Assembly: GCA_964590515.1 (NCBI GenBank)
Contig: CAZPZD010000006.1
Coordinates: forward strand, 1-64,000
Length of the DNA: 64,000 nucleotides
From: JADFRG01 sp964590515
GTDB taxonomy: Bacteria > Chloroflexota > Anaerolineae > Anaerolineales > E44-bin32
Direction: 5' to 3'
Part shown: positions 1-8,752 of the stretch, piece after piece
How the letters are laid out: every line of letters starts with the position of its first letter
Position numbering within the stretch: position 1 is the first letter of the stretch
The notes under the pieces: generated by a model
Seen by the model: only the letters and a program-made list of their open reading frames with translations
Databases searched by the model: none
Told to the model about the DNA's origin: nothing
Position numbers and translations under genes: made by a program

Positions 1-1427
1 GGCTCGCCGCCGGCCAGCCCATACGGGGCGAACCGGCGCCGATCGGAGAGGATCGTCACTTCCGAATCGGCCAGCAGCTCGACCTCTCGGATTACCCCAT
101 CTCCGCCTCGGTGGCGACCGGCGCCGCCGCTGCCCGAGCGGATCGCATACTGGCGCACTCGCAGCGGGTAGGCGAACTCCAGCGCCTCAATCGGAGTATT
201 CAGGGTGTTGGTCATGTGGGTGTGGATCGCGCTCGCGCCGTCCTTGCCCGGCCGGGCACCCTGGCCACCGGCGATCGTCTCGTAATACACAAATGGCTGG
301 CCGCGCTCGGGATCCCGGCCACCGATAGTCAGGTTGTTCATCGTCCCCTGGCTGGCAGCCGGTACCTTGTCCGGGCAGGCTTGGGCTAGGGCCCCCAGCA
401 GCACGTCGACGATCCGCTGCGAGGTTTCGACGTTGCCGCCCGCCACTGCGGCCGGTGGGCGGGCATTCAGCAGGCTGCCTTCCGGGGCGACGACGGTGAT
501 CGGAGCCAGGCAGCCGCTGTTGCTGGGAATGTCCAGATCGAGCAAGCAGCGAAACACGTAATAGACGGCTGAGAGCGTCACCGCATACACTGCGTTGATC
601 CCGCCTCGCCGCTGCGGGGAACTGCCGGTGAAGTCCACCAAGGCCCGGTCCCCGGAGACGGTGACCGCGACCCGGATCTCGGCCGGAGTCGGGTCGATAC
701 CGTCGTCGTCGAGCTGGTCGCTGAAACGATAGGTCCCGTCGGGGATCTCCTTCAGCAGCTCACGGGTCACCCGTTCCGAGTAGGAGAGCAAAGCCTCCGA
801 GGCACGCTCGATTCGCTCCCGCCCATATTTCCCGACCAGCTCGAGCAGCCGCGCCGCCCCGATCGTGTTGGCCGCAAGCTGGGCCCGCAAGTCGCCCGCC
901 CGCTCATCGGGCGTTCGAACCTCCGCCATGATCCGATCCCAGAGGCCTCTATTCAACTCGCCGCCGACCAGCAGCTTGGAGGGCGGAATGATGATCCCCT
1001 CCTGGCTCAGCTCGGTCGCAATCGGCATCGAGCCTGGCGATATCCCGCCGACATCGGCGTGGTGGGCCCGATTGGCGACGAAGGCGAACGGCCGATCGCC
1101 TCCGGTGAAGAACAATGGCGAAACCAGCGTAATGTCTGGTAGATGGGTTCCGCCATGATACGGGTCGTTCAGAATCGCCTCATCTCCGGGATGCAGATCC
1201 AACGCCTCGACACAGGCTTGAACCGAGAGCGGCATCGAGCCCAGATGGACCGGGATGTGGGCGGCCTGGGCGATCATCCGGGCCCGGGCATCGAAGAGGG
1301 CGCAGGAGAAGTCGAGCCGCTCTTTGATGTTGGGCGAGAACGCGCTGCGGCGAAGCGCGATCCCCATCTCCTCGGGAATGGCGGTGAGCAGGCCCTTGAA
1401 GATCTCGAGCTCGGCGGCCTGGATCAT
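1..1427 (-). CDS. hyuB: Hydantoinase B / 5-oxoprolinase-type subunit (partial, 3' end off window)
   Basis: This is the second subunit of an ATP-dependent hydantoinase/oxoprolinase, which with HyuA opens five-membered cyclic amides. Translating the minus strand from an ATG at 1427 gives one uninterrupted frame to the window edge. It begins MIQAAELEIFKGLL and contains the family motifs NDPYHGGTHLPD, VDFTGSS and a GGxGAxxGxDG-like stretch followed by SGGAGRHRGG. The start overlaps the hyuA stop (ATGA), so the two genes are translationally coupled. About 475 residues are visible against roughly 500-600 in the family, so only the C-terminus is missing. The true substrate (hydantoin, oxoproline, N-methylhydantoin or another cyclic amide) cannot be read from sequence. 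Confidence 0.93.
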   Translation of the reverse strand, partial: MIQAAELEIFKGLLTAIPEEMGIALRRSAFSPNIKERLDFSCALFDARARMIAQAAHIPVHLGSMPLSVQACVEALDLHPGDEAILNDPYHGGTHLPDITLVSPLFFTGGDRPFAFVANRAHHADVGGISPGSMPIATELSQEGIIIPPSKLLVGGELNRGLWDRIMAEVRTPDERAGDLRAQLAANTIGAARLLELVGKYGRERIERASEALLSYSERVTRELLKEIPDGTYRFSDQLDDDGIDPTPAEIRVAVTVSGDRALVDFTGSSPQRRGGINAVYAVTLSAVYYVFRCLLDLDIPSNSGCLAPITVVAPEGSLLNARPPAAVAGGNVETSQRIVDVLLGALAQACPDKVPAASQGTMNNLTIGGRDPERGQPFVYYETIAGGQGARPGKDGASAIHTHMTNTLNTPIEALEFAYPLRVRQYAIRSGSGGAGRHRGGDGVIREVELLADSEVTILSDRRRFAPYGLAGGE

Positions 1428-3430
1428 CCCACTCCGAGCTGCACGACCAGATTGCGATAGGGATCCATCGACGCTCTATCGCCCGATGGGAGCAGGACGG
1501 TCGTGTCCGGGAATACGACGAGGGCCGGCCCGGTCACTTCGTGACCTGGGCGCAGCGTTTCAGCGTCGAAGATGCGAACCTGGTGGTGGCTCCAGTCGGT
1601 TCCCTCCATCACGACCGGCCGCGCTTCGAGAACGGCGGCATCCGAGTCTGCCGGGCCAAGCACCTCCGCAGCGAGGCGAGGTTTGTCCAGTTGACCGATC
1701 GCCCGCAGCCGGAGATTGACGATCACGAGGGGGAGGGCAGGATCGCTGTAGCCGTATGCCTGCTGGTGGGCTCGGTCGAATTCGACCCGGAAGTCGTCGC
1801 TTAGCGGTACGGTCAACTCGTAGGATTGACCCCGGTAGCGGAGATCCAGCTCGCGCACAATCTCTACATGCTCTGTGGGCACGCCTTCCGCCTCAAGGAT
1901 GCGCCGACCCTCTGCCTCCAGCACGTTGAACTGCGCGGCGAGCTCGACCGGGTCAGTCTCGCCCGGCAGCATCACGGTCTGCACAAAATCCCGGGTGGGA
2001 TCGGCGAGCAGCATCCCAAGGGCGGAGAGGGTGGAGGCTTGCCGAGGGATCAAGACCGTCTGGATCCCTGAGCTGCGGGCAAGCTCGCAGGCGTGCAGCC
2101 CGCCGGCGCCCCCGAAGCTGACCAGCACGAACTCCCGCGGATCGTAGCCGCGCTCGACCGAAACGAGCCGGATCGCCCGGGCCATGTGGGCGTTGACCAC
2201 CCGGACGACGGCGCCGGCGGCCTGAATGGCCCGGTCCGGTCCCGGAGGCAGGCCGAGCTGCGTCCCCAGCCGATCGATGACCTGGTGGGCGGCCGCTGGA
2301 TCGAGCTGCAGCTTCCCGCCCAGGAACCGATCCGCGATCATCCGGCCGAGCACCAGGTTGGCATCGCTGACCGTCGTTTCAGTGCCCCCTAATCCGTAGC
2401 AGGCCGGGCCGGGGCTGGCGCCGGCGCTCTGCGGGCCGACCCGCAGGCTGCCCCCTCGGTCGACCCGGGCGATCGAGCCGCCGCCTGAGCCAATCGTGTG
2501 GATGTCCAGCATGGGCAGGCGCAGCGGCAATCCGCCAATCTGCCCCTCGGAAGTGAGGCGCGGCCCCGCAGTAGCCAGCGCGACGTCAGTCGAGGTGCCT
2601 CCCATATCAAATGTGATGACCCTCTGGAACCCCGCCCGGCGCGCCACCGAGAGGGCGCCGATGACCCCTCCGGCCGGTCCCGACAGGATGGCCCGGACCG
2701 GCTGGACGCGGGCCTGAGTGGCGCTCAGCCGTCCACCATTGGACTGCATCACCTGCAATCGCGGCGCACCCAGCCCGGCCTCAAGTCTTTCCAGGTAGCG
2801 GTCCATCGCCGGCATGACATAGGCGTTGAGGGCTGTAGTGCTGGCCCGCTCGACCTCCCGGAACTCCGGGAGGAGCTCGCTGGAAACCGAGACCGCCAGC
2901 CCCGCCTCTCGCAGGGACTCTGCGATCTGCTGCTCGTGGTCGGGATGCAGAAAGGAGAACAGCAGGCACAGCGCAACGCACTCGGCGCCGTACTGCTGTA
3001 GAGCGCGGAGCAGATCGGGAATCCTCCCAGATTGAAGCGGGAGCACGACCTGTCCTCGGTGACCGACACGCTCGGCCACTTCGAAGCAGCCCGCCGGGGG
3101 GACGAGCGGCTCTGGCCGGTCGGCCAGGAAGTCGTACAACGCCTCACGGTTCTGACGGCCGATTGTCAGCAGATCTCGAAAGCCGTCGGTGGTCACGAAG
3201 GCCGTTCGGGCGCCCTTGCGCTCCAGCACTGCGTTGGTCGCCACGGTCGAGCCGTGGACGACCACCGATTCCCAGTCGAGTTTCAGTCCTGACAATCCCT
3301 CGAGAACTGCCAACTCGGGAGCGTGCGGGGTCGACAATCGCTTGAAGGATTCGAGCGTCCCGGAGGCTCCGTCGTAGACGACGAAGTCGGTGAACGTGCC
3401 CCCGATGTCAACTCCAACCCGGATCGCCAT
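1424..3430 (-). CDS. hyuA: Hydantoinase A / oxoprolinase ATP-binding subunit
   Basis: This is the ATP-binding subunit of an ATP-dependent hydantoinase/oxoprolinase, about 668 residues from the chosen ATG, a normal family length. The N-terminus MAIRVGVDIGGTFTDFV is the phosphate-1 motif of the ASKHA-like hydantoinase A fold. Further motifs are LSGPAGGVIGA, FDMGGTSTDV and GPACYG in the middle, and SFGGAGGLHA towards the C-terminal side. An upstream in-frame ATG at 3475 would add 15 residues unlike the family, so 3430 is preferred. No clear Shine-Dalgarno precedes it. It forms a two-gene operon with hyuB. Substrate unknown; no hydantoin transporter or racemase is adjacent in the window. Confidence 0.93.
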   Translation of the reverse strand: MAIRVGVDIGGTFTDFVVYDGASGTLESFKRLSTPHAPELAVLEGLSGLKLDWESVVVHGSTVATNAVLERKGARTAFVTTDGFRDLLTIGRQNREALYDFLADRPEPLVPPAGCFEVAERVGHRGQVVLPLQSGRIPDLLRALQQYGAECVALCLLFSFLHPDHEQQIAESLREAGLAVSVSSELLPEFREVERASTTALNAYVMPAMDRYLERLEAGLGAPRLQVMQSNGGRLSATQARVQPVRAILSGPAGGVIGALSVARRAGFQRVITFDMGGTSTDVALATAGPRLTSEGQIGGLPLRLPMLDIHTIGSGGGSIARVDRGGSLRVGPQSAGASPGPACYGLGGTETTVSDANLVLGRMIADRFLGGKLQLDPAAAHQVIDRLGTQLGLPPGPDRAIQAAGAVVRVVNAHMARAIRLVSVERGYDPREFVLVSFGGAGGLHACELARSSGIQTVLIPRQASTLSALGMLLADPTRDFVQTVMLPGETDPVELAAQFNVLEAEGRRILEAEGVPTEHVEIVRELDLRYRGQSYELTVPLSDDFRVEFDRAHQQAYGYSDPALPLVIVNLRLRAIGQLDKPRLAAEVLGPADSDAAVLEARPVVMEGTDWSHHQVRIFDAETLRPGHEVTGPALVVFPDTTVLLPSGDRASMDPYRNLVVQLGVG

Positions 3431-3496
3431 GCGCGCAGAGCGAACCAGCGTAACGCTGAGACAGACAACCCGCAAGGTTTGAAGGCTGGGAGGCCG

Positions 3497-6142
3497 CTAG
3501 CCGGAGAGGAAGGCGTTCACGACCAGCTGCACGTCAAGCACATCGACCCTGCCATCGCCGTTCACATCGGCCCGGGCAACGATCTCCGGCCGAGTCTCGG
3601 ATCCCAGGAACACATTGACGCAGAGCTGAGCATCGATCACGTCCACCCGGCCGTCCTGATTGAGATCGGCCGGTGCGGGGGTCGAGGCGGGGGTTGGGAG
3701 CCCGGTGAGGGTCGAAGTGGCGCTCGGACTTGGCGAGGCGGTGTGGGTTGCAGACGAGGTCGGGGTGGGGGTGTTGGTAGGCAACGGAGTCGGGGTGCTG
3801 GTTGGCACCGGGCTCGAAGTCAGCGTGACGCTCGGGGTAGCTGTGGGCGTCGGCGTGCGGCTCGGCGTCGGAGTCGTGGAGGCGGTCGAGGTCACGGTCG
3901 GGCTGATGCTTGGATGAAGGGTGGGAGTGCGGGTCGGAGTCGGGGTGGGGAGAGCAAACGGAACCTCGATCGACCAAGCTGGTCCCGCCGGAGATCCACC
4001 GATCTTGAGTGTCCCGTTGCTCGGCCCGCCGGGGGCGCCAGACGTATCGTAAGCGGAGGTCCCGGGGGAATCGTCGAAGTGGAACAAGGCGACCGTGTTG
4101 GGGTCGGTCAAGAACGGCTGAGTTTGCGGCGTGAAGCTCGCCGCGTAGCGCAGGGTCTTAGAGGCCCGAAGCTCGTCCACCCAGCCGTGGTAAGAGAGCA
4201 GGTCGGCATTGGCGCCGTGCTTTTCTGCGCCGACGACCAGGAAGATGTCGTTGATGCACGGACCGTCGCACACCTCGAGCAGAGTCGAGCCGGTGGGATA
4301 TGAAATGTCGCCATCTGGGCCGTCGGCCTGGGCGTCCAGCTGGCCGTCCACGAACAGCCAAAGCCAGCCGTCTGAGAGGCGCCGTTGAACCGCGATATGA
4401 TGCCAGGCGCCATTGTCAACGGATCGGGAACCGCACAGGCTCAGCTCGCCGGTCCCGTTGCCGGCAATGCCGAAGACCAGCCGACCGCCGGCCAGCGAAA
4501 CACCGTAGTCCCGGTCTTGCCCGCCTCGGTCTCGGTCGAGCAGGATGTTGCCGCTCCGCCAGGCCGATCCCAATGCACAGTCCGCGGCGGGAGCCGAGTT
4601 CTCGCCGGGAACGACCTTCATCCACCATTCGAGGGTGAAGTCCTGCGCTCCGACGTCAACCGGTGGCCCGAGCGAAAGATCTTCGAGCCGGATCTTCAAC
4701 CGGTCCACATCTCCGGCCCCGGTCCCGTAGAAACGAAGCGAGCTGAAACCCGGGAAGTAGTAGGACTGGTAATCGTTGTTGATGGCGCTGTAGGCGGCCA
4801 ACGACGACCCGTCACGCTCGAACGAGCCGCTGGTGTAAGCCACCGCCCCCGCGTGCACCGTCCACCCGGAGAGCTTTACTCCTTCGAGGCTGGCATACGC
4901 TCCGTTGTATTTGAGACTGAAATGGACATGCGGGCCTGTGGAGAATCCGCCGGCGCACAACTCGCAGGCGATGGTGCCTAGCTTGGCATCCCGGCCAAGT
5001 GGGGCACCGCTGTAGAGATTCCTCAGGTGATAGTAGCTGGTCACCCAACCGGCACCATGGTCGATCTCCAGCCAGCAGCTGTATCCGAACGGACGATATA
5101 CCGAACCCGAGGCCGCGGCTACCGCGTACAGGTTGGGTGGCGCGCCGCAAGTGCCGCCCCCCGTGAAGAAATCCAGCGAACTGAACGGAGGTGGGTAGTT
5201 ACCCCCGTTCCAGCTGTGCGGCCCGCTGGCGGTCCAGGTGGCACCGAGCGGGAAAGGCATTTGAAGCAAGCTGGCCGGCGGGGCACTCACCGGGTTGATC
5301 AGGTTGGCTTCGCTCAGCAGATCGATCCCTGGGAAGAGGGCTCCAAACACAAGTCGGAAGGAGGTTGGCTGAGCGGCGCCCTGAACTGAGAATCCCTCCG
5401 GGTAAGTGTCGGCGGCCAGCACGGCGGCCACCGCGGCGGTCCCGGAAGACGTGGAGGCATCCAGAACTGCAACCGACCCGTCGGCGTACCAGATGGCGGG
5501 CCCGCCGGCCGGTGCGACGGAGAGGGCGGGTCGACGGGCGCCCCAGGTATGCAGGTGCTCGTAAAAGGTCGCCGCCAACTGCATTGCGGTCGATTCGATC
5601 CGTTGGCCGACCTCAAGGGCCGGAGTGTTGACCGGGAGGCCGGTCACCCAACCATCCCGGATTTCGAGCACCGTCAGCAATACCCGCGGATTGACGCTGG
5701 AGTAGCTGGCCCACAGTTCGAGATCGGCGGCGTACGGGGCCAGCGGGGACTTTCGATTCCGCAAGAATGCTCCGATATTGAACGGCCCGACGTTCGGCCC
5801 CCAGACAAACTGACCGTCGGAAACAAGTCCCGAAACGGCCTGGAGCCGATAGGCCGGCCCATTCCAGATCCTGCCGGCGGTCACCCCCGCCGGAAGCCAG
5901 GCATTCTCTGACTCGACTTCACGGGGCAGCAGGCGCAGACCGGCGAACTCGGTCAGCGCTTCGAAGGAAAACAGACCGGTTCGGACTGGAAGGCCACCGG
6001 ATCCCTTATCGAACTCATCGTCGAGGTGCGGTCTAGCAGCCCGATCGCCCGGCCTTGCGGCTCCCGGGACCCGGTCCGGGCTGCCGGACCGGATCGGGGC
6101 GAGCAGCAGGAAGCACAGCATCAGTGCAGCTGCGCCCCGCAT
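3497..6142 (-). CDS. Secreted multidomain protein: M23-type peptidase fold, LamG-like domain, Thr/Pro linker, dockerin
   Basis: This exported protein is about 881 residues from ATG 6142, which is preceded by a CCGGAG ribosome site and starts a clear signal peptide (MRGAAALMLCFLLLAPIRSG). Residues about 290-415 look like an M23/LytM metallopeptidase, with an upstream H...D pair and a C-terminal HVHF motif that would bind zinc. Residues about 455-680 form a concanavalin/LamG-like sandwich. Residues about 730-815 are a low-complexity Thr/Pro/Ser linker. The last 60 residues hold two dockerin-type repeats (DLNQDGRVDVIDAQ and DVNGDGRVDVLDVQ) that should bind calcium. Longer in-frame starts up to 6367 overlap the divergent metK leader and are rejected. 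No cohesin is visible, so the dockerin partner is unknown. The peptidase may be degenerate. Confidence 0.85.
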   Translation of the reverse strand: MRGAAALMLCFLLLAPIRSGSPDRVPGAARPGDRAARPHLDDEFDKGSGGLPVRTGLFSFEALTEFAGLRLLPREVESENAWLPAGVTAGRIWNGPAYRLQAVSGLVSDGQFVWGPNVGPFNIGAFLRNRKSPLAPYAADLELWASYSSVNPRVLLTVLEIRDGWVTGLPVNTPALEVGQRIESTAMQLAATFYEHLHTWGARRPALSVAPAGGPAIWYADGSVAVLDASTSSGTAAVAAVLAADTYPEGFSVQGAAQPTSFRLVFGALFPGIDLLSEANLINPVSAPPASLLQMPFPLGATWTASGPHSWNGGNYPPPFSSLDFFTGGGTCGAPPNLYAVAAASGSVYRPFGYSCWLEIDHGAGWVTSYYHLRNLYSGAPLGRDAKLGTIACELCAGGFSTGPHVHFSLKYNGAYASLEGVKLSGWTVHAGAVAYTSGSFERDGSSLAAYSAINNDYQSYYFPGFSSLRFYGTGAGDVDRLKIRLEDLSLGPPVDVGAQDFTLEWWMKVVPGENSAPAADCALGSAWRSGNILLDRDRGGQDRDYGVSLAGGRLVFGIAGNGTGELSLCGSRSVDNGAWHHIAVQRRLSDGWLWLFVDGQLDAQADGPDGDISYPTGSTLLEVCDGPCINDIFLVVGAEKHGANADLLSYHGWVDELRASKTLRYAASFTPQTQPFLTDPNTVALFHFDDSPGTSAYDTSGAPGGPSNGTLKIGGSPAGPAWSIEVPFALPTPTPTRTPTLHPSISPTVTSTASTTPTPSRTPTPTATPSVTLTSSPVPTSTPTPLPTNTPTPTSSATHTASPSPSATSTLTGLPTPASTPAPADLNQDGRVDVIDAQLCVNVFLGSETRPEIVARADVNGDGRVDVLDVQLVVNAFLSG

Positions 6143-6223
6143 TCTGCTCCGGCCCTTCCTAGCTTCGGTCACCGTCGTTCCACCCCCCGGTGCATGAAGT
6201 GGGCCGCGGCCTGGCCCAGGCTG

Positions 6224-6232
6224 TGGTATCAT
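6224..6232 (+). promoter_or_regulatory. Extended -10 promoter element of metK
   Basis: TGGTATCAT matches the extended -10 form TGnTATnnT. No recognisable -35 lies 17 bases upstream. It sits about 80 bases before the metK start and resembles the TGGTATAAT in front of rpsO. Predicted only. Confidence 0.5.
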
Positions 6233-6265
6233 GCCGAACCATCCAGCGGAAAACCTTGCCCCTCG

Positions 6266-6286
6266 CCCCTTCCCGCGCCGAAGGGG
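6266..6286 (+). promoter_or_regulatory. Hairpin in metK leader
   Basis: CCCCTTC and GAAGGGG form a perfect 7-bp stem with a 7-base loop in the untranslated leader of metK, ending 25 bases before the start. No T-run follows, so it is not a terminator. It does not match the SAM riboswitch consensus sequences I know. Function unknown. Confidence 0.35.
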
Positions 6287-6311
6287 ATTTCCTTGAATCG
6301 GAGCAGTGCAG

Positions 6312-7538
6312 ATGACCAATAGTTTCATGACCTCGCCAAAGCTGTTGTTCACATCCGAGTCGGTCACCGAGGGCCACCCTGATAAGCTCTGCGATCAGCT
6401 GTCGGATGCCGTGCTCGATGCCTGCCTGACCCAGGATCCGATCTCACGGGTGTCCTGCGAGGTGGCCGCCAAGACTGGATTCGTGATGTTCCTGGGCGAG
6501 ATCACCACTTCGGCCCACATCAACTTTGACGAACTCGCCCGCAAAGTGATCCTGGACATCGGATACGACGACTGCAACAAAGGTCTGGACGGCCGGACTT
6601 GTGGCGTGCAGGTCGCCATCGGTAAGCAGAGTTCGGACATCGCACAGGGGGTAAACCGAGCCCTCGAATCGCGCACCGGGGAAGTCACCGATGAAGAGGT
6701 CGAGACCATCGGCGCGGGCGACCAGGGGATGATGTTCGGATACGCGTGCACGGAGACCCACACCTTCATGCCGATGCCAATTGACCTCGCCCACCGGCTG
6801 ACCCGCCAGTTAGCGGAGGTGCGGCGCAGTGGTGATCTCCCCTGGGTGCGGCCCGACGGTAAGTCGCAGGTGACCGTGCAGTACGAATACGGCCGGCCAG
6901 TCCGGGTGGACACGGTGGTGATCAGCACGCAGCATGCTCCCGAGATGGAGGGGCCCAAGCTCGAAGCAGCCATCAAGGAGCACGTGATCCTGAAGGTACT
7001 GCCGGAGGAAATGGTCGACCGGGAGTTGAAGGTGTACGTCAATCCGACCGGACGCTTCGTAATTGGCGGCCCGCAAGGCGATTCTGGGCTCACCGGCCGC
7101 AAGATCATCGTGGATTCCTACGGAGGGATGGGGCGCCACGGCGGGGGTTGCTTCAGCGGGAAAGACGCTACCAAGGTTGATCGATCGGGGGCCTACGCCG
7201 CCCGCTGGGTGGCCAAACACATCGTCGCCGCCGGGCTGGCTGACCGTTGCGAAATCCAAATCGCCTACGCGATCGGAATTGCACACCCGCTCTCGATTAA
7301 TGTCGAGACGTTTGGCACCGGGCAGGTGGACGACGCGAAGATCGTTGAGATCATCCAGGAACAGTTTGATCTGAGACCCGGCGCTATTATTCGGGACCTG
7401 GGATTGCGCCGCCCAATCTTCCAGCCAACCGCCTCTTATGGACACTTTGGACGAGACGATCTGGATCTGCCTTGGGAGCGGCTGAATCGGTTGGAAAGCG
7501 TTCAGGCCGCCTCAGGGGTGCTGGTAGAGCAGGCGTAA
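6312..7538 (+). CDS. metK: S-adenosylmethionine synthase
   Basis: This cytoplasmic enzyme makes S-adenosylmethionine from methionine and ATP. The 408-residue length is normal. Family motifs are visible: FTSESVTEGHPDK at the N-terminus (ATP and metal ligands), GAGDQGMMFGYA (the adenine loop), GGPxGDSGLTGRKI and the glycine-rich GGGCFSGKD phosphate loop. ATG 6312 is chosen because a GGAG ribosome site lies 9 bases upstream; GTG 6306 and ATG 6327 are alternatives. The gene is monocistronic: its own extended -10 promoter lies upstream and a strong intrinsic terminator follows it. Confidence 0.98.
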   Translation: MTNSFMTSPKLLFTSESVTEGHPDKLCDQLSDAVLDACLTQDPISRVSCEVAAKTGFVMFLGEITTSAHINFDELARKVILDIGYDDCNKGLDGRTCGVQVAIGKQSSDIAQGVNRALESRTGEVTDEEVETIGAGDQGMMFGYACTETHTFMPMPIDLAHRLTRQLAEVRRSGDLPWVRPDGKSQVTVQYEYGRPVRVDTVVISTQHAPEMEGPKLEAAIKEHVILKVLPEEMVDRELKVYVNPTGRFVIGGPQGDSGLTGRKIIVDSYGGMGRHGGGCFSGKDATKVDRSGAYAARWVAKHIVAAGLADRCEIQIAYAIGIAHPLSINVETFGTGQVDDAKIVEIIQEQFDLRPGAIIRDLGLRRPIFQPTASYGHFGRDDLDLPWERLNRLESVQAASGVLVEQA

Positions 7539-7561
7539 CCGGAGGCGCGAGGGGACTCCCC

Positions 7562-7596
7562 ACGGCTTCCCAGATTGCAGGGAAGCCGTTTTTTTT
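7562..7596 (+). terminator. Intrinsic terminator of metK
   Basis: A perfect 10-bp stem (ACGGCTTCCC / GGGAAGCCGT, 7562-7571 with 7580-7589) with an 8-base loop runs directly into eight T residues (7589-7596). This is the strongest terminator in the window. Confidence 0.93.
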
Positions 7597-7613
7597 CTCG
7601 AAGAAGGATTAAG

Positions 7614-8702
7614 GTGTCACAAGTCGAGTCATCGGGCGGACCTCGATCTGAAATCGAAGCGACTGAGCTGTGGCCCTGGCCATTCAGCCGAGCCGACTTG
7701 GCCGCCGGCCTTCGACGTTACCTAGGGGATCCGACCGTGTGGGTGGAGCAAGTTGAGCCGGTTACCCTGAGCCACATGCGCCCATCGATTGGCCGGGTGC
7801 GGGGTGCCTTGGTCAGCTACACCCACACCGGGGGCGAGGGAACTTGCCGGCTGGTCGTCAAGGAACCTCGCGGAACAACCCGCACCGGACTGGCCGGTGC
7901 CGGCCGGAGAGAGGTCGGGGTCTATCGCTATCTGGCCTCCGAGATCCCGGTTCGCACTCCGAAACTGGTGGCAGCCTCCGGGGCCGGTGATTGGATTGTG
8001 CTCGAGGAGCTGAGATCGGAGCGGGGGGCCTCGAAATGGACCCGAGCTGACTACCGGAGGGCGGTCCATTCCTTGACCGACCTGCACGACCGCTTCTGGG
8101 GACTGTCGGAAGACCTGGCTAACTACCCATGGCTCAGCCGGCCGCTCGATGCGGATTTCGAAATCCACGTCGCAGCCGCGGCTAACTCGCTGGAGCGGAT
8201 TGCCGATCACGGACGCTTGGCTAGCTGGCCAGAGCGAGTGCACACGATGGCTCACCTGATCCTGCATGCAGATCAGGTGGTCGCACCGCTCAGGCAGGAG
8301 CCGGCCACTCTGCTGCACGGTGACTACTGGCCAGGGAATATCGCCGTGCTTGACGAGAACACCCAGGTTGTCTACGACTGGCAGATGGCGGGGGTTGGCC
8401 CGCCGATGTTGGACGTCGTAGCCTTCGTGCTCAAGAGTGAGTGGTGGTTCGGCGGGCTGCCGCTCGGGCGCGGCCTCATTGCTCAGGAGTACCGACAATT
8501 GCTCGCCAAGATATCAGGGCAGCGCTGGACCGATGAGCGTTGGGACGAGTTGTGGGATCACGCTCTGATGTGGCGCTTTCTTCAGGAGTGGCTCGACCTG
8601 CTGGCGATCTCACCGAGCACCCTGTTAGAAGCCAGGTCGGCGCAGCTGGAAGAATTGTGGTTCGAACCGTTGGCGAAGGCGGTCGCCCGCCGGCTGTTGT
8701 GA
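7614..8702 (+). CDS. Aminoglycoside phosphotransferase-fold kinase, substrate unknown
   Basis: A cytoplasmic APH/choline-kinase-like protein of about 362 residues. The GTG start at 7614 has an AGAAGGA ribosome site 5 bases upstream. The upstream in-frame start at 7575 lies inside the metK terminator and is rejected. The catalytic loop is HGDYWPGNI (Brenner motif HxDxxxxN), followed by the metal-binding Asp in VYDWQ. An N-lobe Lys in LVVKEPRG fits ATP binding. The family phosphorylates small alcohols, amino sugars or nucleoside analogues; nothing here fixes the substrate. It lies between metK and proS with its own ribosome site and may share a transcript with proS, whose start is about 50 bases downstream. 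A resistance role is not supported. Confidence 0.75.
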   Translation: MSQVESSGGPRSEIEATELWPWPFSRADLAAGLRRYLGDPTVWVEQVEPVTLSHMRPSIGRVRGALVSYTHTGGEGTCRLVVKEPRGTTRTGLAGAGRREVGVYRYLASEIPVRTPKLVAASGAGDWIVLEELRSERGASKWTRADYRRAVHSLTDLHDRFWGLSEDLANYPWLSRPLDADFEIHVAAAANSLERIADHGRLASWPERVHTMAHLILHADQVVAPLRQEPATLLHGDYWPGNIAVLDENTQVVYDWQMAGVGPPMLDVVAFVLKSEWWFGGLPLGRGLIAQEYRQLLAKISGQRWTDERWDELWDHALMWRFLQEWLDLLAISPSTLLEARSAQLEELWFEPLAKAVARRLL

Positions 8703-8752
8703 CCGAGGGCCGGCCACGGCTCCGCAGGCGATGGACAGGAAGAGGTTGATCG

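Noticed and set aside
3323..4303. Long plus-strand frame (326 codons, Gly/Arg-rich) opposite hyuA and the dockerin gene
   Set aside because: Low-complexity mirror of the Thr/Pro linker and hyuA; the minus-strand proteins have clear family motifs.
6233..6311. SAM riboswitch before metK
   Set aside because: The leader is only about 75 bases with one simple hairpin and no SAM-I, -II or -III type core.
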